DNA from: Ceratobasidium sp. AG-K
Lineage: Eukaryota; Basidiomycota; Agaricomycetes; Cantharellales; Ceratobasidiaceae
Assembly (NCBI GenBank): GCA_037039685.1
Contig: JAWNGF010000006.1
Span: 2,790,001-2,854,000, forward strand
DNA length: 64,000 nt
Direction of reading: 5' to 3'
A program made the position numbers and the translations under genes. Each line of letters begins with the position of its first letter. Within the stretch, counting starts at the first letter, position 1. The notes below the pieces were generated by a model that saw nothing but the letters and a program-made list of their open reading frames with translations, made no database searches and had not been told where the DNA came from. Below, one piece after another: positions 47,707 to 59,760 of this stretch.

Positions 47707-48581
47707 ATGCCTGGAAGACCGCAGAGAACACCATTGTCACCGATCCAGAATCAATCCCGCCCGTCACTCAAGCGCTCCTTGACCTCCATTATATCCAGTT
47801 TTTCTCGTAAAACAGCTCGCGAAAAGGCTCCAAGAAAAGCAGCCAGCTGGCACGAGGGATGGGAAACGACGGTTCATCCGAGGAGAGTGCGTATGGCTCC
47901 TGAGCCACCACCTTACTCTCGAGCAGTTCATCCTCGAATCGAGATGGTTGAGAGCGGAGGATCCGCACTAGTGGATGCTCAAGACGCCTTTACGAACAGC
48001 AAGCGGGCGGTATGGACAAGAATCTTATGGACATTTCCTTCGGAACATGATGCTAGCGCCCAAATGGTGCTGGCTAAGATAGACTCGAAGGGTGCGGCTG
48101 AAGGACTGGCTTCTTTGGGGGTAGGTAGTTGGCCACAAGTCATGATTTAGGCGTTAATTCCAGTCTAGGTCAGGAAGTATATCGAGAATGGGAAAGGGGC
48201 AATCTTCTGCAACGCACATATCAACGCCAACGATTCACATAGACTAGTTGTTGACTGGGTAACGTTCAGGGATACTCAGAGAACCCGGGATAAATTGTTG
48301 CAACAGGATGTGCTCAGGAAGTAAGTGTATTGCATACGAGGTATTTAAAATCTGGTGTTAATATCCTTCGTCGTCCAAGTGATCCGGGAGCATCTGTTAT
48401 GGTATATATATTCAAGCTGTCGTCGGATAAACGTTCAGTAGCCATTTGGAGAAGGAGAATCCCACTCCCAAGCAACGTTCAAGGCAGAAACTCGGTTGCA
48501 ATATCTATGAAGAAACGTCAAATGAAAACCATTGAGGACGACTATGTTATCAAGATCAGGTCTCATTATCTCTCGCTTTGA
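47707..48581 (+). CDS. unrecognised protein, likely lineage-specific
   Basis: Three exons give one open frame of roughly 250 residues. ATG 47707 was chosen because the downstream frame is continuous and reads 'MPGRPQRTPLSPIQNQSRPS', a basic Ser/Pro-rich start, then 'EPPPYSRAVHPRIEMVESGG'. The folded-looking part contains 'AVWTRILWTFPSEHDASAQM', 'VRKYIENGKGAIFCNAHINA', 'LVVDWVTFRDTQRTRDKLLQ' and 'ASVMVYIFKLSSDKRSVAIW', which alternates predicted helices and strands. It ends '...SHYLSL' at TGA 48579-48581. Introns begin with GTAGGT and GTAAGT, and the frame is kept at both. I do not recognise the family. It has no signal peptide, membrane span or cysteine pattern. Its neighbours are a MYND-family locus and two aspartic proteases. 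Confidence 0.55.
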
Positions 48582-49145
48582 TCGCTTGATCATGATCTAA
48601 TTCTCAAATAAACAGTCCTGCAAATAACAATATGATGAGAGGGTCTAGTTTAAGGCGTCTGGCCACGCTGACGGGGCGTGGGATACGTGCTTAAGACATA
48701 GGCATAACATATTAATTATATCATTCTCTCGTCGCACGCGTTGGACGTTTCCAAGTGAGTTAGCCCAAAACTAATCAAGAACGTATACTCACTCTTGAAT
48801 AGGAGTTAGCCTCCTGTATTGTTACTTTATTATTTGATAGCAGCTTCCCAGCAGTTCCACGTCGTTCGAGGTTCGCGTAGTACGATCCACGTCATACGCG
48901 AGCCTGCTGAGTCAAACGGGTCTAGATTGTCATTTGAGACGAGATTTCTTACAATTGATCTAGTACCGTAACACGTAGAACCGATGCCGGTACTCGCGGC
49001 ATTATGCTGTAGCTTACGACTTCCTTCTTCTCGTGGCCGGTTGAAAAACTCTCAACGTAAGACTCTTAGGCCCTAGCATGCCGGCATGTGGGGATCAAAA
49101 TGCCATCGGGCTGGGTTGGGCGAGTAGTATCTCTATCCTTCCCCA
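48582..49145. other. intergenic, promoter side of aspartic protease 1
   Basis: No coding sequence was recognised between the unrecognised gene and the first protease gene. Confidence 0.4.
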
Positions 49146-50985
49146 ATGACTCTACCGGACCTATATCAAAGACATGGACTTATCAAGCGTAGCTCTGGTG
49201 GATTTTCAGTCCATGCCGCACATAATATGAGGCACAGAAGAGATGGGCCAAGGGATGTAAGTAATATTACTCTGAAAGGAATAATATAGTTGCGCCTTTA
49301 CTTGCATTGCGTTCACATAGTACGCTAAATGTATTCGCAAATTCAAAATCGGGGCGACAACCCATACACCTTTCTTTTTTGATCAGCAGATGGGTTGCGT
49401 GTGCCGTCGTGGTCGGCGACCGGTTGCATTTCCAACGATTCGGGATGTACAAGGGAACGTAAGGGCCGATATTCCAGCCGTGAATTTGGATCCAGACGAT
49501 GGGATGACAGTAGTGCCATCCCAGGACATTCAGAACGGTACGGAAGACCCCAAAGCCCGCATATATCACAGTCTGATTCCATCATCATAGATACCGAGTA
49601 CGCTTGTCCAGTGACAGTCGGCACCCCTGGCGAGTAAATTTCTTACGAACTTTAGATTATGGCGTGGCGACTGACCTCAAGGCGTCCCCAGGCGAGACCT
49701 TGACTCTTGATTTCGAGTGAGCGACCTGTGAGAGCCAATAACCTTCCGTTGATCCGGCCTATTTGACAGTACTGGCTCTGCGGACCTTTGGGTCTGGTCG
49801 TCCGAAGCCCGGGCAAGTAAAGCCGACCTAGAAGGCCACAGCATATACAATCCGAGGAGGAGTCGAACTTCGCAGAAGCTACGTGGTGAAAGTTGGGAAG
49901 TACGCTACGGCGACGGCTCCAGTGCCTCAGGCGAGGTTTACCTAGACACGGTTGTCATTGGGGATATTACAATCGAGAAACAGGCCGTCGAGGTAGCCCA
50001 GGAGCTAAGTTCTGATTTCTTGCAGGCAGGCTGTGATGGGCTGCTGGGCTTGGGATGTGAGTAGTTTGATACTTCGGGTTAAAGTTCCATGAGTTGATCG
50101 CGCAGCAGTTCCCAAATTAAATACAGTAAGGCCACATCAACAGAAAACGCCGATGCAAAACATGATAGAGCAGGGGTTAGTTAAGGATGTAAGTTCACGT
50201 TCCGGAACGAGTAGTTATCGCTGACAGTTGGATTTGAAGCCAATATTTACAGTTAAGCTCGACAAGCGAGATTCAAGAGGGTTCTACACCTTTGGGTTCA
50301 TCGATGAGACAGTCCATTCAAGCAAATTGTATTGGCAGCCGGTAATAAAAGATAACGGTTGGTGGGAAGGTACGTCAGTGGATCCGCTGTACCATTTTCA
50401 ACCCTTCAATTGACAATTTCCTAGTTCCTTCTGCATATATCAAGATTGGGCCAGATATATTCGACCGAGGTTGGGATAATACAGCTATCATCGTAAGTAA
50501 ACTACTGGGTTCACTGAATCTAGTTGTGATTGAATTAACGATAGGATACTGGAACCACTTTGATCTTACTTGACGATGATACGGTCGAACGATTATACTC
50601 CAAAGTAGAGGGTGCGACCTTTGACGAGAACCAAGGTAAGTGAGCAACTAGTAGGCCTTGATCCGTGCGCTGACGCCATGCAAGGTGGGTACATATTTCC
50701 CACCCGTGCTCGGATACCCCACCTTGCGTTTTGTGTCGGGCACTGGCTTTTCACTATACCTGGCGAGGAGCTTTCCTTCTCTGAACTCGGCAATGGTATG
50801 TCGTACGGAGCAGTTCAGAGCCGAGGTCAGAACCGCCAAGACATTCTGGGGGATGTGAGTGTCCACCAGGATGCACTACGTGCGAGTGTGGCTCACCTTA
50901 CTACGAACAGGTATGGCTGAAACATGTGTACGTTGTGTTCGACCAAAGCGAACATCCTCGGGTTGGGGTTGCTCAAAGGAGCTAA
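49146..50985 (+). CDS. pepsin-like aspartic protease (A1), tandem copy 1
   Basis: Predicted endopeptidase with both catalytic aspartates. Many short exons starting at ATG 49146 ('[20 protein letters not shown]'), then '[11 protein letters not shown]', '[18 protein letters not shown]', '[20 protein letters not shown]' (first DTG), '[20 protein letters not shown]', '[20 protein letters not shown]', '[20 protein letters not shown]' (second DTG), '[20 protein letters not shown]', '[20 protein letters not shown]' and '[20 protein letters not shown]', stopping at TAA 50983-50985. The flap motif YGDGS is present. There is no hydrophobic signal peptide at the start; the first 100 residues may be a propeptide-like region with conserved cysteines. 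So it may be intracellular, or a 5' exon is missing. Intron 49630-49691 uses a GC donor. About 70 percent of residues appear shared with copy 2. Confidence 0.85.
49630..49691 (+). other. GC-AG intron in aspartic protease 1
   Basis: Donor GCGAGT after 'VGTP' and acceptor CAG keep the frame into 'GETLTLDFD'. The overlapping GTAAAT donor three bases on would break the frame. The intron at the same position in copy 2 also has a GC donor. Confidence 0.6.
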
Positions 50986-51303
50986 GGGCTCAAATATCCG
51001 CATACACCTGTACCAATGCACTTGTATATGGATTATTCATGAAGCAACTCAAGCAAACCAAGTTTGTACAACGGCGCGATACGTCTAAACTTAGTACTGA
51101 GATGACCTCTCGGTTGAGAGGAGATGCTAGATGGCAGGAGATAATTTAGTGCTTTTGGTGTTTTGGCAATCACGTGCTTGAAGGACGGCCCGATTTTAGC
51201 AGCGTCGGATGGCGCGGCTTTGCCGAAACACCCAAAGGATTTGAAGTAAAATGCCAAGGCACCGAGCAGGAGCCACGCACACCCTCACTTTCACACTAGT
51301 CCC
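50986..51303. promoter_or_regulatory. spacer between the tandem protease genes
   Basis: About 320 bp holding the 3' UTR of copy 1 and the promoter of copy 2. A TCACGTG box lies near 51170, about 130 bp before the copy 2 ATG. Confidence 0.45.
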
Positions 51304-53142
51304 ATGACCTTCACAGACCTAGCAGAGTTATACGCTCGTCATGGAGTTATTCGTACCAGTCCAGGCGGTTTCTCCGTTCACGCCGCCCGTAATACCCAAT
51401 ACCACCGCAATGGACCGCGAGATGTGAGTCGTTATATAGCACTCGAGCCCTCAATTCCTTAAATGCTGGTCTGGTTTCAAACATTTCACAGTATGCTAAG
51501 TGTATACGCAAGTACAAGATTGGCGGGACAGAACGAACGCCATTCTTCTTTGACCACAACAGGTCCTGCGTATGTCGACGCACGAAAGATGGATCCGCAA
51601 CGCTATACAGAAGCACCATAGGCAATACACGGATAGCCGATGTGAACCAAGACCCAGACGATGGTATGGCAGTTGTACAAGCTGAAGATATCCAAAACGG
51701 TAAACGACAAATCTGTCAGTAAAAGCTACATTCTAACAAGGAGAACAAGATACCGAATATGCGTGCCCTATCACGATCGGAGATCCAGGCGAGGATAGCT
51801 CAACTATCGGAATCATTACATGCCATTTAACAGAATATTCTTACAGGCATGACCCTAACATTAGATTTCGAGTAAGTAATGGCTTCCTTTCGTCCTTTAT
51901 CTGGTCAATCAACTCGATAATCTTAGCACCGGGTCATCTGATCTGTGGGTATGGTCGTCCGAATTTCGTGCGAGCAGGGCAGAGGTTCAAAATCATCGCA
52001 TCTACGACCCCGCCAAGAGTCACTCATCTGAGAAGCTTCCTGGAGAGACGTGGGAAATCCGGTATGGAGACGGTTCGACCGCTTCTGGAGATGTATACCT
52101 TGATACCGTTATTATCGGCGATATTACGATAAGGAAACAGGCAGTAGAGGTTGCCAAAGAGCTCAGTGATGAATTTTTAAGAGGTGGAAGTGATGGGTTG
52201 CTTGGCTTAGCTTGTGAGTATTGAGATATTTTCTCAGGTTCGAGCCCGGCGTTAATGACAGAGAAGTTCCAAAGTTGAACACGGTAAAGCCGAATCACCA
52301 GAAGACACCAATGGAGAACATGGTAGAACAAGGGCTAGTGAAAGATGTACGCTTCTTGTATTACGATAGGCTTTCATCATCTGAGCCTTCCTTGGACAGC
52401 CGATTTTTAGTGTCAAGCTTGACAAACATGACTCGCGAGGGTTCTATACCTTTGGCTACATTGACGAGCATATCCACGCTAGTAAGCTCTTCTGGCAGGC
52501 CGTAAACCCGAGTAATGGGTGGTGGGAAGGTAGGGCAACCCCTGATCTTGTTACAGCCCTTTGACTATCTTCCTTAACAGTTCCTTCCGCATACTTCAAG
52601 ATTGGATCAAGCATCTATGATCGAGGGTCGCATAATACTGCCATCATCGTGAGCCCGACCAGGCATATACTCAAAAGTCATCACCAATTATTTCAACTAG
52701 GACACTGGGACAACCCTTATACTATTGGACGATGATTCGGTCGAACGGTTGTATGCCAAAATCCCAGGAGCTAGGTTGGATCACAACGCTGGTGGGTCTT
52801 ATCAAGTATCAGCACTGGATTGACATTTTACGCCACGTAGGCGGGTACATATTCCCAACCAATGCTCACTGTCCCTCAATCGCTTTCTCGGTGGGGCATT
52901 ATCTTTTTACTGTTCCCAGGGAAGACCTGGCTTTTTCGGATGCAGGAGATGGAATGTCTTACGGCGCTGTGCAGTGCCGTGGACAGAACAAGCAGGACAT
53001 ACTGGGGGATGTAAGCCACTTTATCATTCGTTGAAGGCAAGGTACGACCTAACAGGGATCCCTTCAGGTTTTTTTAAAACATGTATATGTAGTTTTCGAC
53101 CAGAGTAAACAGCCTAGGGTTGGCGTCGCACAGAGGAGTTGA
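51304..53142 (+). CDS. pepsin-like aspartic protease (A1), tandem copy 2
   Basis: Head-to-tail duplicate of the gene before it, with the same exon plan. From ATG 51304: 'MTFTDLAELYARHGVIRTSP', 'YAKCIRKYKIGGTERTPFFF', 'SCVCRRTKDGSATLYRSTIG', 'PITIGDPGMTLTLDFDTGSS' (first DTG), 'WEIRYGDGSTASGDVYLDTV' (flap), 'FYTFGYIDEHIHASKLFWQA', '[20 protein letters not shown]' (second DTG), 'GGYIFPTNAHCPSIAFSVGH', '[20 protein letters not shown]' and '[20 protein letters not shown]', stopping at TGA 53140-53142. It has no signal peptide either. Both catalytic Asp residues and the flap are intact, so it is probably active if folded. Intron 51789-51846 has a GC donor (GCGAGG). The substrate is unknown. The missing secretion signal sets the pair apart from the usual secreted fungal pepsins. 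Confidence 0.85.
51789..51846 (+). other. GC-AG intron in aspartic protease 2
   Basis: Donor GCGAGG after 'IGDP' and acceptor CAG restore 'GMTLTLDFD' in frame. It sits at the same position as the GC-AG intron of copy 1. Confidence 0.6.
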
Positions 53143-53252
53143 ATTTGGATATTTTCCCAGTAATCACACACACTACTAAAGTTGGACTTGATTCTCACGT
53201 TTTTTATATGCATGTATGCTCGCATAATTCAGTCGCTTGACATTCTACCAAG

Positions 53253-55051
53253 TCATCTCTGGCCCGAGGCTCTGTACTGGTCATTAATATCAAGCAATAC
53301 GGTACTTTTTAGTTTTGCGCTTACCATACATACAGCATCGCCAGCATCAGCTCCACATCCGCTGACATTGGTCTCGCACTGTGAGCGAGGCTGCGCTGGA
53401 TTCCACTCGCGTCCAAGTTTCTTCTCCAGCGCTAGGTGTTCCTCTACGTAATCCCTCACGCGCCCTTGATAATACAGGACTCCATTCTGCTCGTAATCTA
53501 AGTAAAGTATCAATATTTGAGAAATGAGAAAAAACTGGCCTCGTTGTTAGGATGCAGCACACCACGACTGTAGATTCCAGCGTTGAGATTCCGCTGAGTG
53601 GCAACACAAAGGAGATAGTCTTCCTCTTCGACCTACGCATACATTCATATGAACCATATGTGATAGGGTAGAAAGAAGCACTGACTTGTTCGTAAAATTG
53701 CATGTATTCTTTTAATGTAGCCGTCGAGACCGTTTTGCGCTTGAAGACGTCATATTCCATGCGAGTCCGAGTGGCGCTTAGCGGAATCACACGCATCCTA
53801 ATCCACATTAACATGATATCACTCCCTCTACGTGAACTTGAGTTTGGACTTACATGTACCACATGACATCAGTCACAGTGACCCCGCAGGAAGGGAAGAC
53901 AAACGTAAATGTAGGCGGAGCATCATCGGACTTCGCGCCTTTGGGCTGCACTGCGTTGGGCTTGGAATTATTCTCGGCCGTGTGTCGCGCAAAGTTAGTC
54001 TTCGGAGTAACCTTGTACGTATCAAGAGAGAGAGATTTAGCGAACCCTGGGTGGGCAATCGTGCAGTGATAGCATTCTTGGTATCCGTCCATGAGCGTCT
54101 ACAAAAGTCAGTCTAGTAGATGCCACAGGGGGGACAAACTTACCTTCCAGTTGTATGCACCGTCTACGCTCCTGGAAGGTTTCAGGACCGAACGTTGAAT
54201 CCCCGAGGACAGTACTCACCAGCTATAGGCATACTCGTACTGGTCCGGCTTGAAGTAATCCCACTCGCGTACGAGATCGCCAAAATGCTCTTCAAATGAA
54301 AGCCGCCCAGGTGGCATCCGGCTCGGGTCGCTGCGAAGCGGCATATCAGCCTCGCTGGGAACTGGAGGTACGCCCTCATCGTCGCCCAAGTTGGCAGCAA
54401 AGTTCACAAAGATGAAACCAACCGAGGTGACGTGAGTACGAATCCGGAAAAGTGAATTTTCAGATGGTTTGAAGGTAGGCACTGTATTGAATTTGGGTGC
54501 CTTGATGAGCGCGCCGTTTGAGGGTGAGTAGGACCAGCCATGGTATTTGCACCCAATGACAGTGCTCGAGCCTGTTTCTTTGTGTACGAGGGGAAAGGCG
54601 CGGTGGCGACATACATTCTGCAGATAAAACTGAGTCGCATGTATTAAGAAGTAGGAGGCCGAATATTCTTACGTGGAATGCGTTCTGCGACAGGAGGAGC
54701 AGGTCAGGCAGTTCAATGAAGCGACGAGCTAAGGCAACTAACGTAATTGCCTTCCTTGGTAAGGATCACAAAGTAACTGTACCCCGCGAGTTCGAGCTTG
54801 AGGTAGTCGCCCGGTTTTTGGAAACGTGAAACATGGGTTGCGAGTACCCATAGCTTGGAGAAGATGGCACGCCGCTCAATGTGGTAGATCCTGCAGGAGG
54901 TGTCAGCAAATTACCCGGGTGTTGCTGTCTTTACAACTTACCTTTCATCGCGATACCATTGAGAAGGAAGAGACTTGTGAGGCTCTTCGGTCGGGGATGT
55001 AGGCGCAGAGTCCAAGGAACAGGTAGATGTAGTTGCAACGGGAGGAGTCAT
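53253..55051 (-). CDS. Rieske [2Fe-2S] ring-hydroxylating-type oxygenase
   Basis: Non-haem iron oxygenase of the aromatic-ring-hydroxylating / choline-monooxygenase-like group. From ATG 55051: 'MTPPVATTSTCSLDSAPTSP', 'SIYHIERRAIFSKLWVLATH', 'KPGDYLKLELAGYSYFVILT', then the Rieske domain 'VCRHRAFPLVHKETGSSTVI' and 'GCKYHGWSYSPSNGALIKAP', with the C-x-H and C-x2-H iron-sulfur ligands. Then 'IRTHVTSVGFIFVNF', the mononuclear-iron domain with 'DGYQECYHCTIAHPGFAKSL' (E-C-x-H-C pattern), and the C-terminal part 'MRVIPLSATRTRMEYDVFKR', 'GVLHPNNEANYEQNGVLYYQ' and 'RVRDYVEEHLALEKKLGREW', with stop at 53253. Frames join across all introns. The substrate is unknown. The ATG at 55108 would add 19 residues. 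It converges on the aspartic protease pair. Confidence 0.88.
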
Positions 55052-55895
55052 GTCAGATGGGCCCAGTGGCTTAGGAAGAACGAGTTCAAACCCCACTCTA
55101 AGAGCCATACGCGCCGATACACTCCTGTTTATTATCCTGTACGCGATGAGATCGTCATACTGGGGGACAGGGTGTGGAGTAACAAGCACAGCACGCGACC
55201 CAAATGGACAACGCTCCGTGCCTCGAATTCAGTTTCATTCAACTTCAGCCAGTCAAATAGGGTATCGACTAGATTCGAACCATCCTCGATTCAGCAAATG
55301 GATAAACCTTTGGCTAGTCTTACGTGTGTAAGCAAGGGCGGAGACTTGCAGTAGCCAGATCGAGAAGGCGCTCAATGATCGCGTGGCCAGCTCCAGACCC
55401 CCAAGGTTGGTCACAGGGGGGAAAGGGGGCGTTGGCTCTGCTACGGAACAACGGTCATGTGTGTGTCTTTACGTCGGGGTAACTTTTGGAATAGGGTCAC
55501 CAGGCTTGAATCCAGGGTGGTCGCGGGCAAAAGGAGCTTGAGTTTGAGCGGAGGTACAAACCGGGTAGAGAACAGCGAGTAAAGTCTCCTCGCATCATTT
55601 AGAGTTAAATGTGGGGTGAATCACGGAGCCCCCGCAAATTGCCAGAAGCCTCGGTCGTGACGGAGATCCAAGGAAGGGATAGGCCAGAAAGCGCCTGGAT
55701 GATGTCAGGCGTTATGTCAGCGAGGCTTATTCATCACACGAGTGAAGTTGTTGAGGTTGGCGCCTACCAAGTTGTTGTTGTCGTGTGCAGGACTAGGGAT
55801 TAAGCCCCAAAACACTGTAGAAAGCCCCTGTAGTAGATAGTACTGACCATAAATACTGCGCGTCTCTCTGCAGCACTAGACAGACCACGTGAAAT
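55052..55895. promoter_or_regulatory. divergent promoter region of the Rieske oxygenase and TFIIS genes
   Basis: No coding exon was recognised. CACGTGA at 55886-55892 lies directly before the TFIIS start codon. A short plus-strand frame at 55609-55803 has no domain. Confidence 0.45.
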
Positions 55896-57391
55896 ATGGA
55901 GGCAGCAGAGGTCAAAAAGCTTATCAAGGAGCTGCAAACCGCCACCACCACTGGAAAAGCAGAGGCGAGTCATTCAAGTTTGGTTTTCTGACTGTATACT
56001 AACGTCTTGTTTGTAGGATGCCATTACTATCCTGAAGCAGCTTAAGCAAAACGTGGTGGCGACAGAAGATTTGCTCAGGGTGAGTCCATCACGTTTGTTT
56101 ACCCGACGTCACCGTCCTCACTTCGTGCCTACCTCAGGAAACCAAAGCCGGTCTTGCGATTGGAAAACTTCGGTCTCACCAGCGCAAGGAGGTTGCAGAC
56201 CTCGCCAAGGAGCTCGTCAAGAAATGGAAGGAGGCAGTTGAGGCGGGTAAAAAGGCCAAGTCGACCGGTGGGACTACTGCTCCCGCCCCGACACCTGCGG
56301 CCGACGCGAAACCCCAGGGTGAGTGTTCTGCGCGTCGTCGACTTCTTGGTATTTACCTCTTGTTATATAGCGAAACCGCAACCCTCCGCCGCCGCCACGT
56401 CTAAGCCCACCCCACAACCCATCTCGACTCCTGCCCAAGCGCCACCACGCAAGGCGTCTGTATCCACTGCACCCACCCCTACCTCTGCCGCTCCACCTCC
56501 TACTGCGGCTGCAGCACCCCCGATCCCCGCCGGTGGGGTTCGAACAGTCAAGACGGATGGCGTCAAGATTGAGTCCAAGGGTGACAAGGCACGCGACAAG
56601 TGTATCGAGTTGTTGTACGACGCCATGGCGAGCGACTCGGGTGCTCGTAGGTCGATTTGCTTGTTCTCCTTGCTTTATTACTTATGCCGCTTGACAGCGA
56701 TCGACCAAATTATCAAACGCGCATACGGTATCGAGTATGCTGTTTACAAGGAGTTTGAGGGCGTGTCCAAGGAATACAGCACCAAGATGCGAAGGCTGTT
56801 TAACAACCTGAAGGACAAGAAGAACCCAGGGTTGAGGGCGGCTGTTGTTAGTGGAGACATCGCGGTTGAGAAATTCGTAAAGATGACTCCCGAGGCAAGT
56901 GTTGGCACACCGAGTTGTTGGCATTGAGTGCTGATTGGACCATGCAGGAAATGGCCTCTGAAGAGAGGAAGCAGCAAATTGACGACATGAAGCAGCAAAA
57001 TGTTCACAATGCGCTTGGTGCTGGAGAACCCGAGGCCGAGACGGATGCGTTCCAATGTGGAAGGTGTAAGAACGTGCGTGGTTGTTGATCCCTTGATATA
57101 ACAATACCTAATGGCGATTTTACTTTGCGCAGTACAAGACCCGATACAGGCAGGCCCAGACTCGCTCCGCTGATGAGCCTATGACGGTACGTGCTTTTGC
57201 CGATTGTTCCTTGATGGTCAACTTAGTTTTTCTTTCTAGACATTCGTCACGTGTGTACTCGATGCCGTTTCCCCCGCCCGCGATACTGACCTTTTTGCTT
57301 TACAGGTGCACAGTCTGTGGAAACAAGTGCGTGCTTAGCTATCACCTCAGTTTCATATCTAACGCGTTCCCCCAGATGGAAGTTCTCTTGA
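55896..57391 (+). CDS. DST1: transcription elongation factor TFIIS
   Basis: Rescues backtracked RNA polymerase II by stimulating cleavage of the nascent RNA. Spliced from ATG 55896. The N-terminal LW domain is 'MEAAEVKKLIKELQTATTTG', 'AITILKQLKQNVVATEDLLR' and 'SHQRKEVADLAKELVKKWKE'. A Pro/Ala-rich linker follows. Domain II contains 'DKARDKCIELLYDAMASDSG', 'IIKRAYGIEYAVYKEFEGVS' and 'STKMRRLFNNLKDKKNPGLR'. The C-terminal zinc ribbon is 'DAFQCGRCKNYKTRYRQAQT', 'RSADEPMTTFVTCTVCGNKW' and 'KFS', with four Cys ligands and the catalytic Asp-Glu in SADEP. The last short exons were placed so that the ribbon ends exactly with the family's GNKWKFS, giving stop TGA 57389-57391. The gene looks fully functional. 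It converges with the SWI3-type gene. Confidence 0.95.
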
Positions 57392-57623
57392 GCTCCATTC
57401 AATCGGGTCACCGGGAAATCTCGCAACAGAAACCTGTCTGTTTCCTCGTTTGTACACTCAATATGTATTGCCTCTGTTCACTGCGCTTTATGGATCAGAG
57501 CGTGTTAATATATTTTGTTTTGGGTTCATTTGGGCACTCGAGGCAATGTGATAAAAAAGTGGATATCAAACGGGAAAAGTATAAAGCGTTACAGATAGCT
57601 TGTACAACATCTACACCTGGCCT

Positions 57624-59664
57624 CTACCTCAGGTTGGCAAAGCCATCGGCATGCATGCCCCCTGGGTCGCCCTCTCCGAAGCCAGCCATCTGAGACAGGT
57701 CGACGTCCTGGACGTTCATGTCGTTCATGCCCATCATACTCGTAAAATCGACCCCGCCCATGTCAATGTTCATCGGGAAATCGTTCATCTCCATCTCGGG
57801 AAGTTGCATCGACTCGGGGGGTGCCATCTGTCCCTGTGCCTGAGCCTGCTGAGCCTGTTGGACCCGCCTGCTCGCCTCGCGTACTTCTTCCCTCGCCCGC
57901 CGAACCTCGTCTCCCATCCGCCGGACGTCCGCCGCCCCACGCTGCACTTCCTCCTTGGCCCGCTCAACCTCGCGGCGCTCGCGCACGACATCCTTGCGCT
58001 CCTTGATCAACTCGCGGCGCTCTTTTCGGACCGCGTCGCGTTCGGCAGCGACCAAGTCCTCGAGTTTGCTGAATGCTGCGAGCTTGAGGTCGAGTTTTGC
58101 CATTTGGGTCTGCAAGAGTTGGGCGGTGAGGTTGTGGATCGAGGCGAGGGCCGTGTCGGAAATGTGCGAGGCGGTGGCGGCCGAGGTGGATAGCGCCAAG
58201 GCAGCCAAGTGGGCGGTTTGAGTGGTGGGAAGGGCAGAGCTGGTCTGAGCGCCGTCGACGTCCATTTGCTTGTCCTTGGGCGACGGACTGGGCTTTTCAA
58301 CTCCATCCTGAGGTTTCTCGGCTTCCTTGTCCTTGTCCTTGACGTCCGCGTCCTCGGAGGGTTTCTCGGCTGTGCTTTCTTGTTCTTTTTCCTTTTCCTT
58401 TTCTTTGGCGGCGGCTTTTTCGGCTTGCTTCTTCATTTCCTCGATAGCCCGCCCGCTCGCTGCAGCGGCAACACCGGGTGCGACGGCGCTCGCCAGGAAC
58501 GCAACGACGCTCATCACTGGGTTCTCGGCCTGGTCGAACGGAATACGCGAGTACCGAAGTGGGCCGAGGCTCGCCTCGCTGGCTGCGACTTTTCCGCCTC
58601 CAAGGTCGACAGCTCCCATCCGGCCTGCGAGCGCCACGGCTCCATCGTCGAGGTACGGGTCCTCGATGGGAAGCTGGAGGAAATGCTGGATACACTGGTC
58701 GCGCGTGCGAGTCCCGACTTGTTCAGCGACCGCGCCCCAGTCGTCGTCGTGCATCTCGATGGCCTCGAGGAGTCGCAGCGTCTCTTGGTCGGTCCATGGC
58801 TGGTCTGTGCCGTGCGAGGGGGCAATCGAGTCGGCGGTGAGTCGGACAAAGTCGCCCGAGAGCATGGTGCTGGGGAAGCGAGCATCGGCATAGCACGACG
58901 GGCAAAGCTCATAGTTTTTACGCGTGAGCGAGTGGAAGCGCGTAGCCGTGCAGTCGGCGCCGCAAGTGTCGCATGCATAGGTGATTTTAAGTGGCTGGGG
59001 TGTGGACGAGTCGGCGAGTTGGGCAGCTTGGGAGGGTGTGAGTGGACGAGCCGTGGTGGATTTGGGTGTTGTTTGGTAGATGGATTTGCGCAGCTCGAGC
59101 GAGGGCGGACCGCTCGCTGAGCTCGCTGGCTGCTGGGACGTGCCTGCGGGGAGTGCGGGGCGAGGGCCTGGGTGCAGCGGCTGCAGTCCCCGGGGGGTGT
59201 CGACGGTGACTCGGAAGTGGCCTGTAAACGGCGGCACGAGCGCCGAGGGGCGTGTCTCGGGGTCGACCTGGGGACATGAGATGGGTCCTGGCAGCCAATG
59301 GGGGACTTACCTGGTAGTTGATGAGGCCCCACTGCTCGAGAAACGCGTGGACGCGCATGATCGCACACACGTCGCCAGCCAGGTTGCGTCGGCAGGCGGT
59401 GACGGTGAGGTACTCGGCAGGGCGCATGCGGTAAGCATTAATCATAAAGTCCCGGTAATCCTTGTATACAGTCGGAGTCTTGCTTCGGTTGCGCGAGTTG
59501 AAGAACTCGGGCAGAGCGCGCTTCTCGACCGAGTGGATCGAGGCCATGTCGAACCATACACTGTACGACGGGATAATAATGTCGTGTGTTTGCGACGCCA
59601 AATAGCGCTTGGCCTGGCTTGCGCCCTCGTCCATCGCCACGTCCGCCACGCTGCTCTCTGCCAT
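57624..59664 (-). CDS. RSC8: SWI3/RSC8-type chromatin remodelling subunit (SWIRM, ZZ-like, SANT, coiled coil)
   Basis: Core scaffold of a SWI/SNF or RSC nucleosome remodeller in the nucleus. Two exons, 59311-59664 and 57624-59267, give 665 residues. The SWIRM domain reads '[20 protein letters not shown]', '[20 protein letters not shown]', '[20 protein letters not shown]', '[20 protein letters not shown]' and '[13 protein letters not shown]'. A ZZ-like finger follows with '[18 protein letters not shown]' and '[15 protein letters not shown]'. The SANT domain reads '[20 protein letters not shown]' and '[20 protein letters not shown]'. After an Ala-rich helix and a Lys/Glu-rich linker, a long coiled coil ('[20 protein letters not shown]') leads to a Met/Gln-rich tail. 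ATG 59664 was chosen over 59694 because '[14 protein letters not shown]' fits relatives. A TCACGTG box lies 27 bp upstream. Rsc8 and Swi3 cannot be told apart from this alone. Confidence 0.93.
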
Positions 59665-59760
59665 GATGGTCGAAAAACAAGGAGGGTTGGTCACGTGAAC
59701 GTTGCAATGATTAGTTAGCTGGCTGATTGGTCAGCAGCGGTGACTTCACTCTTGACCACC

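Noticed and set aside
58209..59120. 303-residue open frame opposite the SWI3-type gene
   Set aside because: The minus strand there encodes SANT, coiled coil and tail of a well-conserved protein. The plus frame is low complexity and unrelated to any family.
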